Numbered from the stretch's first letter, positions 54,267-63,026 are shown. The stretch: DNA of 64,000 nucleotides from Salinigranum rubrum (GCF_002906575.1 NZ_CP026309.1:2108001-2172000), one strand, 5' to 3'. Numbers and translations are program-made. The notes: generated by a model from the sequence alone, not told the origin.

Positions 54267-56669
54267 TCAGTCCGCCTCCCCGCGGGCCTCCCGGAGGGCG
54301 GTCCAGATGGTCTGCCCGGTGAGCGGCGGGGTGAGGTCGCCGATTCCGAACGGGGCGAGGGCGTCCTCGACCGCGTTGACGGTCGCCGCGAGCCCACCGA
54401 CCGCGCCGGACTCGCCGACGCCCTTCACGCCGAGAGGGTTCCGCGGCGACGGCGTCACGGTGAAGCCCGTCTTCATATCCGGGACGTGGTACGATTTCGG
54501 GAGCGCGTAGTCCATGTGTGAGCCGCTGACGAGCGTCCCGTTGTCGTCGTACATCGCGCCCTCGAACAGCGCCTGGCCGATGCCCTGTGCCGTCCCGCCG
54601 TGGACCTGTCCCTCGACGATTTTCGGGTTGATCTGGACGCCGCAGTCGTCGACCGAGACGAACGTCTCGAAGGACACCTCCGCGGTCGAGGGGTCGACCT
54701 CGACGACCGCAATCTGGACGCCGAAGGGGTACGAGTAGTCGTCGGGGTCGAAGTACGACGTCGCCTCCAGGCCGGCCTCGACGCCCTCGGGGAGGTCGTA
54801 GCCGACGTGCGCCACCTCGGCCACCGCCTCCAGCGACATCGAGCGGTCGGGCGCGCCGGCGACGGAGAACTCGCCCGCTTCGAAGACGACGTCCTCGGCC
54901 GCGGCTTCGAGACGGTGGGCGGCGATGTGTCTTCCCTTCTCGACGACCTTCTCGGCGCTCTCGCCGATGGACCCGCCCGCCGTGATGGCGCACCGACTGG
55001 CGAACGTGCCGACGCCCTCGCGGACCCGGGTGGTGTCGTCCTCGACGATTTCGATCCGGTCGATGGGCACGCCGAGTTTCTCCGAGACCACCTGCGCGTA
55101 CGTCGTCTCGTGGCCCTGGCCGTGGTTCGAGGTGCCGACGTGGACCGTGATACCGCCGTCGCGGTGACACTGCAGGTTGCTGTACTCCCAGGAGGCGACC
55201 TTCCCGCCGCAACCGAAGCCGCACTTCTCGATCCACGCGCCGATGCCGATGCCGAGGTACCGTCCCTCCTCCCGCCACTCCGCCTGTCGAGCGCGGAGTT
55301 CCTCGTAGTCGACGAGGTCGAGCGCCTCGTCGAGTGCGGGTTCGTAGTCGCCGCTGTCGTACGTCCCGCCGGCGGCGGTCTCGTACGGGAACGCGTCGGG
55401 CGGGACGAAGTTCCGCCGGCGGAACTCGGCGGGGTCGACGCCGACCGCGGCGGCGGCCCGGTCGACCAGTCGCTCCAGCGTGTGGATGAGTTCCGTCTCG
55501 ATGACGCCGCGGTACGCGTCCGACGGCGTCGTGTTGGTCATCACCCCCCGGACGTGGTAGTGAACTGCGGGGATATCGTACTGGCCGGTCATCACGTTCA
55601 GACACGTGATGGCGATGCCGGGCGCGAACGCCGAGAGGTACGCGCCCATGTCGTCGACGAGGTCGACGCGGAACCCCTGGATGTGCCCCTCGTCGTCGAC
55701 GGCGAGCGTTCCCTCCGTGGTGACGCCGCGACCCTGGATGTCGCTCGCGTAGTTGCTCGTCCGGGTTCCCTGCCAGCGCACCGGCCGTTCGAGGTGCATC
55801 GCGGTCCACGCGACGAGCGCCTCCTCGGGGTAGGGCACGCAGCGACTGCCGAAGCCGCCACCCATGTCCGGGGCGACGACGGAAATCTTCGATTCCGGAT
55901 AGTCGAGCGCCGCCGACAGGTCGCGTCGGAGTTTGTGGGGAATCTGCGTCGTGCTCTGGAGGCGGAGTTCGCCCGTCCCGGGGTCGAACTCGGCGATAGC
56001 CGCCCGCGGTTCGATGGGGTTCTGGACGATGCGCTGGTTGCCGATGTCGACCGAGACGGTGTGAGCGGCCGCGGCGAAGACGTCGTCCATCGCGTCGCCG
56101 TCGCCGTACTCCCACTCGAACGCGACGTTGTCGGGGGTGCCGTCGTGAATCGCCGGTGCGTCGTCCGCGAGCGCGTCGTCGAGGGTGACGGCCGTGTCGA
56201 GTTTCTCGTAGGAGACGTCGACGGCGGAGACGCCGTCACGCGCCGCGTAGCGGTCCGAGGCGACGACGACCGCGACCGGTTCGCCCTGGTGGCGGACGGT
56301 CCCGTCGGTGATGACGGGGCAGTTGAGGTGTTCGGCCGTCGAGATGCCCGGCCCCGGGATGATGGGGAGACGCGACGGTGTCGGGAGACGACTCGCGTCC
56401 ATCGTCTCGGGCGTGACGACGGCGAGGACGCCGTCGAGCGCCTCGGCGGCGGTCGTATCGATGTCGGTGACGCGGGCGTGGGCGTGCTGGCTTCGGACGA
56501 TTGCGAGGTGGGCCGCGTCCGGCACCCGCAGGTCGTCGGTGTACCGCGCCGTCCCCGTGAGGAACCGCCGGTCCTCCACGCGCCTGACGCTCGCCCCGAC
56601 GCCGGTTCCGCTCCCGGACGTCGTCCCCGTCGGCTCCGAATCCCGCTTCGCCGTCTCGTCCGTACTCAT
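54267..56669 (-). CDS. xanthine-dehydrogenase-family molybdenum-binding subunit
   Basis: The 800-residue large subunit shows the N-terminal a/b hammerhead (VRRVEDRRFLTGTARYTDDL), moco-binding segments DMGGGFGSR and SDAYRGVIETELI, NHGQGHETTYAQV and the catalytic glutamate in GVKGVGESGAVGGL. The AYRG loop is close to the form-II CoxL/aldehyde-oxidase type rather than the AYxCSFR of CO dehydrogenase. Substrates of relatives are purines, aldehydes, nicotinate or hydroxybenzoyl-CoA. No FAD (CoxM-like) or 2Fe-2S (CoxS-like) subunit gene flanks it. A TTATAA box (56695-56700) is about 29 nt from the ATG. Confidence 0.9.
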   Translation of the reverse strand: MSTDETAKRDSEPTGTTSGSGTGVGASVRRVEDRRFLTGTARYTDDLRVPDAAHLAIVRSQHAHARVTDIDTTAAEALDGVLAVVTPETMDASRLPTPSRLPIIPGPGISTAEHLNCPVITDGTVRHQGEPVAVVVASDRYAARDGVSAVDVSYEKLDTAVTLDDALADDAPAIHDGTPDNVAFEWEYGDGDAMDDVFAAAAHTVSVDIGNQRIVQNPIEPRAAIAEFDPGTGELRLQSTTQIPHKLRRDLSAALDYPESKISVVAPDMGGGFGSRCVPYPEEALVAWTAMHLERPVRWQGTRTSNYASDIQGRGVTTEGTLAVDDEGHIQGFRVDLVDDMGAYLSAFAPGIAITCLNVMTGQYDIPAVHYHVRGVMTNTTPSDAYRGVIETELIHTLERLVDRAAAAVGVDPAEFRRRNFVPPDAFPYETAAGGTYDSGDYEPALDEALDLVDYEELRARQAEWREEGRYLGIGIGAWIEKCGFGCGGKVASWEYSNLQCHRDGGITVHVGTSNHGQGHETTYAQVVSEKLGVPIDRIEIVEDDTTRVREGVGTFASRCAITAGGSIGESAEKVVEKGRHIAAHRLEAAAEDVVFEAGEFSVAGAPDRSMSLEAVAEVAHVGYDLPEGVEAGLEATSYFDPDDYSYPFGVQIAVVEVDPSTAEVSFETFVSVDDCGVQINPKIVEGQVHGGTAQGIGQALFEGAMYDDNGTLVSGSHMDYALPKSYHVPDMKTGFTVTPSPRNPLGVKGVGESGAVGGLAATVNAVEDALAPFGIGDLTPPLTGQTIWTALREARGEAD

Positions 56670-56694
56670 TGGGTTACGAAAACGAAGGGGGGCG

Positions 56695-56700
56695 TTATAA
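56695..56700 (-). promoter_or_regulatory. TATA box of the molybdenum-subunit gene
   Basis: TTATAA (palindromic within gttataac) lies about 29 nt from the ATG at 56669. Just beyond, ggtgtgtgccgatataccacac contains imperfect GTGTG/CACAC arms that might be an operator. Confidence 0.5.
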
Positions 56701-56823
56701 CGGTGTGTGCCGATATACCACACTCGGCGGGGATGGGATACTACACGTCGGCGCGGGGGACCGACCGTCCGTGCGCGACGGCCGGCGCGAGGGTTCATGT
56801 GTTCTCGGCCTCACCGAACCCCT

Positions 56824-57372
56824 ATGCACGAGACCGACGACGCGGTCGAAGCCCGCGTCGGCGACGCGCTCCGGGAGACGGGAGGAACGGTCGCCGTCGC
56901 CGAATCGCTGACGGGTGGTTTGGTCTGCTCGCGGCTGACCGACGTCCCCGGGTCGAGCGACTATCTCGACCGCGGGGCCGTCACCTACTCGAACGACGCC
57001 AAACTCGACGCGCTCGCCGTCTCGCGGGAGTCGCTCGACGCCCACGGTGCCGTCTCCGAACCCGTCGCCCGGGAGATGGCACAGGGGGTGCGAGACGTGT
57101 CTGCAACGACCTGGGGCGTCTCGACGACGGGTATCGCGGGGCCGACGGGAGGAACCCCCGACAAGCCGGTCGGCCTCGTCTTCGTCGGCGTCGCCTACGC
57201 CGCGCCGTGGGGGAGCGACGACTCGTTCGCTCGTGCCGAGCGGTACGTCTTCGAGGGGAAGCGAGCGGAGGTGAAAACCCAGAGCGCGACGCGAGCGCTC
57301 TCGGACTTGTTGGAAGCCGTCGAGGAGGTCACCGATTCCGAGGCGACCTCCGACACCGCCGGCGGGGTGTAG
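56824..57372 (+). CDS. CinA C-terminal-type nicotinamide-nucleotide amidohydrolase
   Basis: The 182-residue protein matches the C-terminal domain of CinA (PncC), which deamidates NMN to NaMN and recycles NAD breakdown products. Family landmarks are AVAESLTGGLVCSRLTDVPG, the GAVTYSNDAKL segment and TGIAGPTGGTPDKPVG. It lacks the molybdopterin-binding N-terminal half of full CinA, as common in archaea. A short Ser/Thr/Asp tail follows the domain. The ATG at 56824 is preferred because the longer frame overlaps the promoter region. Confidence 0.9.
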   Translation: MHETDDAVEARVGDALRETGGTVAVAESLTGGLVCSRLTDVPGSSDYLDRGAVTYSNDAKLDALAVSRESLDAHGAVSEPVAREMAQGVRDVSATTWGVSTTGIAGPTGGTPDKPVGLVFVGVAYAAPWGSDDSFARAERYVFEGKRAEVKTQSATRALSDLLEAVEEVTDSEATSDTAGGV

Positions 57373-57383
57373 CTACGACTCGG

Positions 57384-58028
57384 TCACGACCCGTTCGGTG
57401 CCCGCACGACGTGGGGGTCGCCCGTCGCGCGGTCGACGTAGACGGTCACGTGTCGGTCCGCGACGCTCCCCTCGAACACCCACGCGTGCGGTTCGCGGTA
57501 CGCCCCCGGGTCGAGGCTGACGTCGCTCTGCTCGACCGGGAACGCGTCGAAGACGGCCTCGCGGGCGACCGTCCGCGCCTCCTCCTCGGAGGTGACGCGG
57601 TCGGACGACCCGCGGAGGTTGAGAGTGACGACCGGCACCGACGCGGCGCGGACGACCTGCTCCGCGACGCTTCCGAGCAGGTGCCGTTCGATACCGGTCC
57701 GTCCGTGCGTCCCCATCACCACGAGGTCGATACCGGTCGTCTCGACGTAGCGGAGAATCTCCGACGCCGGGTCGCCGCGGCGGAGGTCGGCGACCAGCGG
57801 AACGGTCGTCTTCGCGGCCTGTTCGCGGACGAGGTCGATGGCCTGCTTGCCCCGTTCGGTGGGTTCGTCGTCCCCCTCGTCGGTACCCGCGTCGGCGTCG
57901 CCCCCGTCGTCGACGACGTACAGCGCGTGGAGCGTGGCGTCGTACGTCTCGGCGAAGTCGACGGCGTGTCGAACCGCGCGTTCGGAACCCGGACTACCGT
58001 CCGTCGGAACGAGCACAGCGTCGTACAT
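57384..58028 (-). CDS. universal stress protein UspA family
   Basis: The 214-residue protein carries the USP fold in residues 1-140, with VPTDGSPGSERAV at the start and the ATP-binding GTHGRTGIERHLLGSVAEQV near residue 107. An Asp/Glu insert lies at 42-58. The last 65 residues (RVTSEEEARTVAREAVFDAF) form an extra domain not found in basic UspA and unassigned. It converges with the CinA-type gene (11-bp gap). Probably stress-related, specific role unknown. Confidence 0.88.
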   Translation of the reverse strand: MYDAVLVPTDGSPGSERAVRHAVDFAETYDATLHALYVVDDGGDADAGTDEGDDEPTERGKQAIDLVREQAAKTTVPLVADLRRGDPASEILRYVETTGIDLVVMGTHGRTGIERHLLGSVAEQVVRAASVPVVTLNLRGSSDRVTSEEEARTVAREAVFDAFPVEQSDVSLDPGAYREPHAWVFEGSVADRHVTVYVDRATGDPHVVRAPNGS

Positions 58029-58103
58029 CTCCCTTCACACCCGTATCGACCGCCCGACTATTCAAATAACCGACAGCACGTTCCAGTCGAGTGAGAACCG
58101 GGG

Positions 58104-59294
58104 TTAGCTCGTGGTGACCAGTTCGACCACGTCGCGGTGGGCGAGTTCGTGGTCGCCGCCGATCTGTCGTCCCGAGCGGCAGTCGATGCCGTGGAGGAGG
58201 CCGTCGCCGATGTCGGAGTGGATGTGATACGCGAAGTCTTCCGTCGTCGCGCCGTCGGGGAGGACGAAGCAGTCGCGGAAGACGCCCTGCGTGTCCGAGC
58301 GGCCGTTGGCGCTCCCGGGAAAGACCGCGAGCGCGCCGAAGACGTCGAACAGCGCGGTTTCGAGCGCCCGCTGAACGCCCGTCCCGTCGTACGCGGAGAC
58401 GAAGTCTCGAATCCGTTCGAGACCCGCTTCCTGTTCCTCGGAGAGGTCGCCCTGGATGGTGAACGAATCGTCGCCGGCCTGATAGTCGACGACGCCCGCC
58501 TCCGCCCCCTGTTTCAGCGCCTTCTCGGCGTGTGCCGACGCGGGAACGACGGTGAGGTGGTCGTAGTCGGGGTCGTCCGTTATCTCCGCGTAGTTCTCCT
58601 GGGCCGCGGGGGTGTCCATCTTGTTGGCGACGACGACCATCGGCTTCGTGCGGGTGCGAAGTTCGCGGGCGATGTCGAGTTTGTCCCCCTCGTTCCAGGT
58701 GTCGGGGTCGAGGGAGAGTCCGAGGCCGAGGACGACCTGCTTGATCTCTTCTTCCGACGTCCGAAAGGCGTCCATCTGCGTCGCGAGGTCCGCCTCCACG
58801 TCGCCTTCAGCGCCGTGGTAGCCCGTCCGGTAGCGTTCGAGCCCCTTCTCCAGAACGTCGAGGTACCACTGGTCGAGTTCGTCCTCCAAGAAGGCGATGT
58901 CCTCGCGCGGGTCGTGCCCCTCGGTCGGTTCGCCCTCGATGTCGGTCTCCCCGGAGAAGTCGACCACGTGGACGAGAACGTCCGCCTCGTTGAGGTCGGT
59001 GAGGAACTGGTTCCCGAGACCGTTCCCCTCGTGAGCGCCCGGGATGAGCCCGGCCACGTCGATGAGTTTCACGGGGACGAATCGGGTGCCGTCGTCGCAG
59101 AAACCGACCGATGGCGTACACGTCTCGTCGAACTCGGGGGCCGCACAGGGGACGCGGACGTACGCCTCCCCGATGGACGGATCGATGGTCGTGAACGGGT
59201 ACGCCCCCTCCGGAACGTCGTTCATGGTCGCCGCGTTGAAGAACGTCGACTTGCCCACCGAGGGTTTGCCGACCAGGCCGATACGATAGCTCAT
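58104..59294 (-). CDS. ychF: Obg-like P-loop NTPase YchF
   Basis: The 396-residue ribosome-associated NTPase has G1 GLVGKPSVGKSTFFN (residues 6-20), G3 DVAGLIPGAHEGNGLGNQF, G4 VANKMDTPAA and a C-terminal TGS domain (about 305-392). The NKMD motif argues for GTP, whereas bacterial YchF with NxxE prefers ATP; archaeal members keep NKxD. Length is normal. It stands alone on the minus strand, 75 bp from the stress-protein gene. Confidence 0.93.
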   Translation of the reverse strand: MSYRIGLVGKPSVGKSTFFNAATMNDVPEGAYPFTTIDPSIGEAYVRVPCAAPEFDETCTPSVGFCDDGTRFVPVKLIDVAGLIPGAHEGNGLGNQFLTDLNEADVLVHVVDFSGETDIEGEPTEGHDPREDIAFLEDELDQWYLDVLEKGLERYRTGYHGAEGDVEADLATQMDAFRTSEEEIKQVVLGLGLSLDPDTWNEGDKLDIARELRTRTKPMVVVANKMDTPAAQENYAEITDDPDYDHLTVVPASAHAEKALKQGAEAGVVDYQAGDDSFTIQGDLSEEQEAGLERIRDFVSAYDGTGVQRALETALFDVFGALAVFPGSANGRSDTQGVFRDCFVLPDGATTEDFAYHIHSDIGDGLLHGIDCRSGRQIGGDHELAHRDVVELVTTS

Positions 59295-59462
59295 TACGTC
59301 CCGGTCGCCACCCGCCGGGCAAAAACGCCGCTATCCGGGTCGGCAGTGCCACGCCGTCCCCTGTCACACCGACGACGCGGTGTCGTTCGGTCTCGGGCCC
59401 GACCGTTCACAACCGACGCGGGTACCACGGAGTATTTGTCGCGCGCGTTCCGAGCGTGTACC

Positions 59463-59801
59463 ATGAGCGACGCCGACCCGGACCACGAGCGGGCGGAGAC
59501 GGACGACCGGGCCGACGCGGACACCTTCGGCGTCGGCATCCACGTCACCAGGGAGGAACTCCAGTTCGTCGTTCGCGTCCCCTCTTCTATCGATTCGGGC
59601 TGGACCGACCCCGAGGAGTTCCAGCGTCTCGTCGAGCGCGTCGTCTGGGACCACCTCGATCAGGAGGCGACGCTCCGCGGCATCGCGTCGTCGACGTCGT
59701 CGGGAGAGACGGTCACGCTCGGGACGGTCACGCTGCGGCCGGACGGAACCGTCGTCGACCACTCGCTGTCGGCACCGAGCGAGGAGAGCCGTGACGGCTG
59801 A
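59463..59801 (+). CDS. conserved haloarchaeal hypothetical protein
   Basis: The 112-residue acidic protein has a disordered N-terminus (about 20 residues) and a compact a/b core with HVTREELQFVVRVPS, VERVVWDHLDQEATL and GTVTLRPDGTVVDHSL. It is unassigned. It overlaps the next gene by 11 bases (59791-59801), so the two are a translational unit. A gagtatttgtcgc box at about 59431-59443 is 25-30 nt before the ATG. It is first of a four-gene run reading rightward. Confidence 0.72.
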   Translation: MSDADPDHERAETDDRADADTFGVGIHVTREELQFVVRVPSSIDSGWTDPEEFQRLVERVVWDHLDQEATLRGIASSTSSGETVTLGTVTLRPDGTVVDHSLSAPSEESRDG

Positions 59802-60267
59802 CGGCGAGTGGGTGCGTCTCGTCCAGCGACGCGCCCTCGAACGGGCGCTCGTCGACGACGTCGACGCACGCCGGTACTTCGCGCTCGCCGGAAGCCTCGA
59901 CCGCTATCGCGACGCCGAGACGGAACCCGACGCGGAACCGACGACGAGCGGGGAGGCCGATACCACCGGCGGGGCCAGTGTCAGCGAGTCCGGCCCCAGC
60001 GTCGAGGGAGTGCTCCCGGCCGCGCTGGTGTCGCTGGCCGTCGTCCCGTTCCTCGACAGCGCGGGTGGCGCGTCCACGCCCTCCTCACCGTCCGCTCCGG
60101 GACCGACGAGCGCTCCGACGCTCGACCCGTGGCCGGTCGACGACCCGGCGCGACCCGCAATCAGACGCGGTGCCCGACTCGCCCTCCGCTGGTTCGACGT
60201 CCAGCCCGAACGGGTCGCGGCCCGGGCCGGCGTCCCCGAAACCGTCCTCACCGCTCCGGTCGAGTAA
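59791..60267 (+). CDS. hypothetical protein coupled to the preceding gene
   Basis: The 158-residue product starts at GTG 59791 within the previous gene. It has an N-terminal helix (VRLVQRRALERALVDDVDARR), a Thr/Glu/Ser-rich linker, a hydrophobic segment EGVLPAALVSLAVVPFLDSA (a weak membrane candidate), a Pro/Ser-rich linker and a C-terminal helical part (RRGARLALRWFDVQPERVAAR). I do not recognise the family. The coding character is supported by codon bias and the overlap with the previous gene. Confidence 0.65.
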   Translation: MTADGEWVRLVQRRALERALVDDVDARRYFALAGSLDRYRDAETEPDAEPTTSGEADTTGGASVSESGPSVEGVLPAALVSLAVVPFLDSAGGASTPSSPSAPGPTSAPTLDPWPVDDPARPAIRRGARLALRWFDVQPERVAARAGVPETVLTAPVE

Positions 60268-60514
60268 TCGGCCCCGGTGACTCGACCGGAGGCGAGTGCT
60301 GGTCGCGGCGCTGCCGACGTGCAGTGTCGAGTCCTGGGCGGTCGGGGGACCTTTTGGAGAGAACGGTCAGAAACCCCTTTTGACTCCTGTGCGTTCCCGA
60401 GAGTAGAGGTCGCGCCGGGCCGTCCTCGCGCACCACCCGACGCGCTTCCTGCCGCGCCCATGAGCTCCTGTTTCGCGCGGGGTTCAGCCCGGGCCGGCCG
60501 ACCTCCATCTATCT

Positions 60515-60952
60515 ATGACCCGAACGCCGACGTTTAGCCCACGCCCACACGAGGCGGGACAGCACCCCGGACCGTCAGGCGCGACGCGCGTCGACGACGA
60601 GTACGTCTTCACCACCGTGACCGAGTCGGGGCCGAGAGACGGCCTGACGAAGTTCTCGGTCCGTGTCGACCCGAGCGACGGGTCGCCCGACGAACTCGTC
60701 CTCCACGTCACGCGACGGATCGACCGCGAGGCGTCCGGGGCCCCGTCGCAGCGAGACGCCGCGACGGTCACCGTTTCGACCCCGACCCTCCGGTCGCCAC
60801 CGAGGGTCGACGCTCTCGAATCGGTGCTCGAAACGTGGTGTCGCCGGCACTGGGGGGACGACTTCGACACCAGCGGCGTGGGGAGAAGGGGGGAGAGGGG
60901 GGACCGTCCCGCGCGAGCGAACGCGAGAGCCGACTCTGTCCGGCACCGATGA
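60515..60952 (+). CDS. hypothetical protein, first of a paralogous pair
   Basis: The 145-residue protein has a basic, disordered N-terminus, a core of DDEYVFTTVTESG, SVRVDPSDGSPDELVLHVTR and DALESVLETWCRRHWGDD, and an Arg-rich tail. Its core aligns with the next product over DxYVFxxV, RVDP, DE...HVTxR and LExWxRR, so the two are likely tandem duplicates. It overlaps the next gene by four bases (60949-60952). Function unknown. Confidence 0.65.
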   Translation: MTRTPTFSPRPHEAGQHPGPSGATRVDDEYVFTTVTESGPRDGLTKFSVRVDPSDGSPDELVLHVTRRIDREASGAPSQRDAATVTVSTPTLRSPPRVDALESVLETWCRRHWGDDFDTSGVGRRGERGDRPARANARADSVRHR

Positions 60953-61323
60953 CCACACGGTCGACGCTGGAGACGACGACGCCGACGCTGTTCGGAGTCG
61001 AAGGCGACGCGTACGTCTTCGTCGCGGTCCGCGAGGACCCGACAATGGGGAGTGACTCGAACTGGCTGTCGCAGACGCTCCGCGTCGATCCCGGCGTCGG
61101 CGCTGACGACGAGTTCCACGTCGACGTCACGGAACGGTACCACGTCGACGGGAAGGTGGCCCACATCGCCTTCGAGGACCGGTTCACCGTCACCCTCGCC
61201 GTCGACGCGGCGACCACGGCGAGCCGTGTCGGGGCGATTCGCCGCCGTCTCGAACAGTGGTACCGACGCACGTATCTCGGCGGTGTGCAGGCCGACGCGA
61301 CTGTCGAGACGCCGGAGGAGTGA
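60949..61323 (+). CDS. hypothetical protein, second of a paralogous pair
   Basis: The 124-residue protein is mostly beta-rich with a C-terminal helix: GDAYVFVAVREDP, QTLRVDPGVGADDEFHVDV, DRFTVTLAVDAATTASRVGAI, RRRLEQWYRRTYLGG. It looks like a diverged copy of the previous product with a cleaner domain. It is translationally coupled to it (ATGA). It may form an oligomer with its neighbour. No motif suggests an enzymatic role. Confidence 0.7.
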   Translation: MTTRSTLETTTPTLFGVEGDAYVFVAVREDPTMGSDSNWLSQTLRVDPGVGADDEFHVDVTERYHVDGKVAHIAFEDRFTVTLAVDAATTASRVGAIRRRLEQWYRRTYLGGVQADATVETPEE

Positions 61324-61405
61324 GTCCGAAGCGGTTCGGCGCTTCGCGACGGATCACCGCCCGTCATCGAGACTCGACAGGGAGAAGAGAGTCGACAGCG
61401 GTCAG

Positions 61406-62992
61406 TTACTTCTTCGGACCGTTGCCGTTTCCGTTGCCACCGCGATTGCCCTTGTTCCCGCTGTTGCCGGGCGCGTCGTCTCCGTCGTCTTCGGCTTCGT
61501 CGTCGGTTTCGCCCGTGTCGTCGGCTTCACACGACTCCTCGTCCGAGTCGGCCGCACAGTCCGAGTCGGCCGCGCTGTCCTCGGCCGTCTCTTCGGTCCC
61601 TTCAGTCTCGTCGTCCTGCTCGTCCGCACCCTTGTCGTCGTTCGCGTGCTCCGGCGGTCCACGGCGTTTTTCGTCGTCGCTGGCGGCCTCACCATCCGCG
61701 TCGTCGTTCTCCTCACCGCGCTCGGGCGGTCCAGCGTGGTCGGGCTTGTTGTCCGCACCGGGGTTGTTCTCCGTCGCGAACTCGGAGACCTTCTGCCCGA
61801 ACTCCTTCCCGAAGTACCCCCCGTCCTTCAGTTGCTGGACGTACGAGGAGACCCACAGGCCGAAGTTCGCGAACCCGCCGTTCTCGACGAGCGTGAGGTC
61901 GCTCGTCGCGGTGGCTTCCTCGCTGTCGTTGATCGCCGTCACGGTGACGGTGAGGTTCTGATCGGGCGCCGGGAGGCCGACCGTCCCGTCGTTGCTCGTC
62001 TCGTACGTGCCGTTCCCGTCGTACGCCACGTCCGAGGTGACGTTCACCGTCGCGTTCTCGACGTCCGCACCGTCGTCGGTGACGGTCACCGTTGCCGTCC
62101 CGTCGCTGTTCTGCACGACGTCGACGGCGAGTCCGGTGTCGACCGGTGACAGTTCCGCGACCGTGGTCGCCTCGTCGTCACCGTCGGCGGCCGTCACCGT
62201 GACGTTCACCGTCTCGGCGGGTTCGGGGAGCGCGAGCGTCCCGTTCTCGTCCGTCGCGTCCGTCCCGTTGCCCGCGTACGGGGCGTCCGACTCGACGGCG
62301 ACAGTCGCGTTGTCCACCGCCGCGTCGTCGCGCGTCACGGTGACAGTCGCCGTGCCGTCGTCGTTCGCCTCGACGGCGACTTCGAACTCCGCAATCGGTT
62401 CGACAGAGTCCGTCCGAATGGCTTCGAGGTCACCGCTGGTCACCACGGCGGTGAGTTCGGTCGCACTGGCGGGTTCGGGGAGCGCGAGGCTCCCGTTCTC
62501 GTCCGTCGTGTACGTACCCTCTCCCGTGTAGGCGACCGTCGAGGTGACGTCGACCTCGGCCCCCACGAGCGCGTCACCGTACTGGGTGGCTTCGAGGTGG
62601 ACCGACCCGTCGTCGTCCTGCGTGAGGGTCACGTCGATGGAGTCCTCGACGGGGACGAGGGTGAACGTCTCGGTCGTCGTGGTGCCGTTAGCCGTCACTT
62701 CGACCTCGATGTCGACCGGTTGATCGGGGTTCGGCAGTTCGATACTCCCCTCGGTGTCGGTCGTGTACGTTCCCTCGCCCGCGTAGGTAACGCCCGACGT
62801 GACGTTTACCGTCGCGTCCTCGACGGGTGTGCCGTCGCTAGTGACGGTCACGGTGGCGTTCCCCGTCGTGGGGTCCTGCGCGAGCGATACTCCGAGGCTC
62901 GTCTCTGTCTCCTGTGCGCTGACGGCCGCTGGTGAGAAGGCGGTCATCACCAGCATCGCCGTGAGGAGGATGGCTGTGAGTTTGCGGCGCAT
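61406..62992 (-). CDS. secreted surface protein with four Ig-like repeats
   Basis: The 528-residue protein has a Sec signal peptide (residues 1-26, ending AAVSA). Four repeats of about 85 residues follow (roughly 29-113, 114-199, 200-282 and 283-368), each carrying the core Y-x-G-x-GTYxTxxxGxxxLPxP, like carboxypeptidase-regulatory or CnaB-type beta sandwiches. Many N-x-T/S sequons suggest glycosylation. Then comes FGLWVSSYVQQLKDGGYFG and NNPGADNKPDHAGPP, a module seen in other archaeal exported proteins, and a long Asp/Glu-rich stretch ending in a Gly/Asn-rich basic tail. No PGF-CTERM or membrane anchor is seen. Confidence 0.85.
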   Translation of the reverse strand: MRRKLTAILLTAMLVMTAFSPAAVSAQETETSLGVSLAQDPTTGNATVTVTSDGTPVEDATVNVTSGVTYAGEGTYTTDTEGSIELPNPDQPVDIEVEVTANGTTTTETFTLVPVEDSIDVTLTQDDDGSVHLEATQYGDALVGAEVDVTSTVAYTGEGTYTTDENGSLALPEPASATELTAVVTSGDLEAIRTDSVEPIAEFEVAVEANDDGTATVTVTRDDAAVDNATVAVESDAPYAGNGTDATDENGTLALPEPAETVNVTVTAADGDDEATTVAELSPVDTGLAVDVVQNSDGTATVTVTDDGADVENATVNVTSDVAYDGNGTYETSNDGTVGLPAPDQNLTVTVTAINDSEEATATSDLTLVENGGFANFGLWVSSYVQQLKDGGYFGKEFGQKVSEFATENNPGADNKPDHAGPPERGEENDDADGEAASDDEKRRGPPEHANDDKGADEQDDETEGTEETAEDSAADSDCAADSDEESCEADDTGETDDEAEDDGDDAPGNSGNKGNRGGNGNGNGPKK

Positions 62993-63014
62993 TTCACGTT
63001 CGACGAACAGTCAC

Positions 63015-63026
63015 AATATCTTAAAC
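63015..63026 (-). promoter_or_regulatory. TATA box of the surface-protein gene
   Basis: The minus strand reads GTTTAAGATATT, centred about 29 nt before the ATG at 62992, consistent with a leaderless transcript. Confidence 0.6.

Noticed and set aside
54600-58094. 1164-codon open frame on the plus strand
   Set aside because: It lies antisense to the molybdenum subunit and also runs through the CinA-type gene. Long antisense frames are expected in GC-rich haloarchaeal DNA, and it has no domain or motif.
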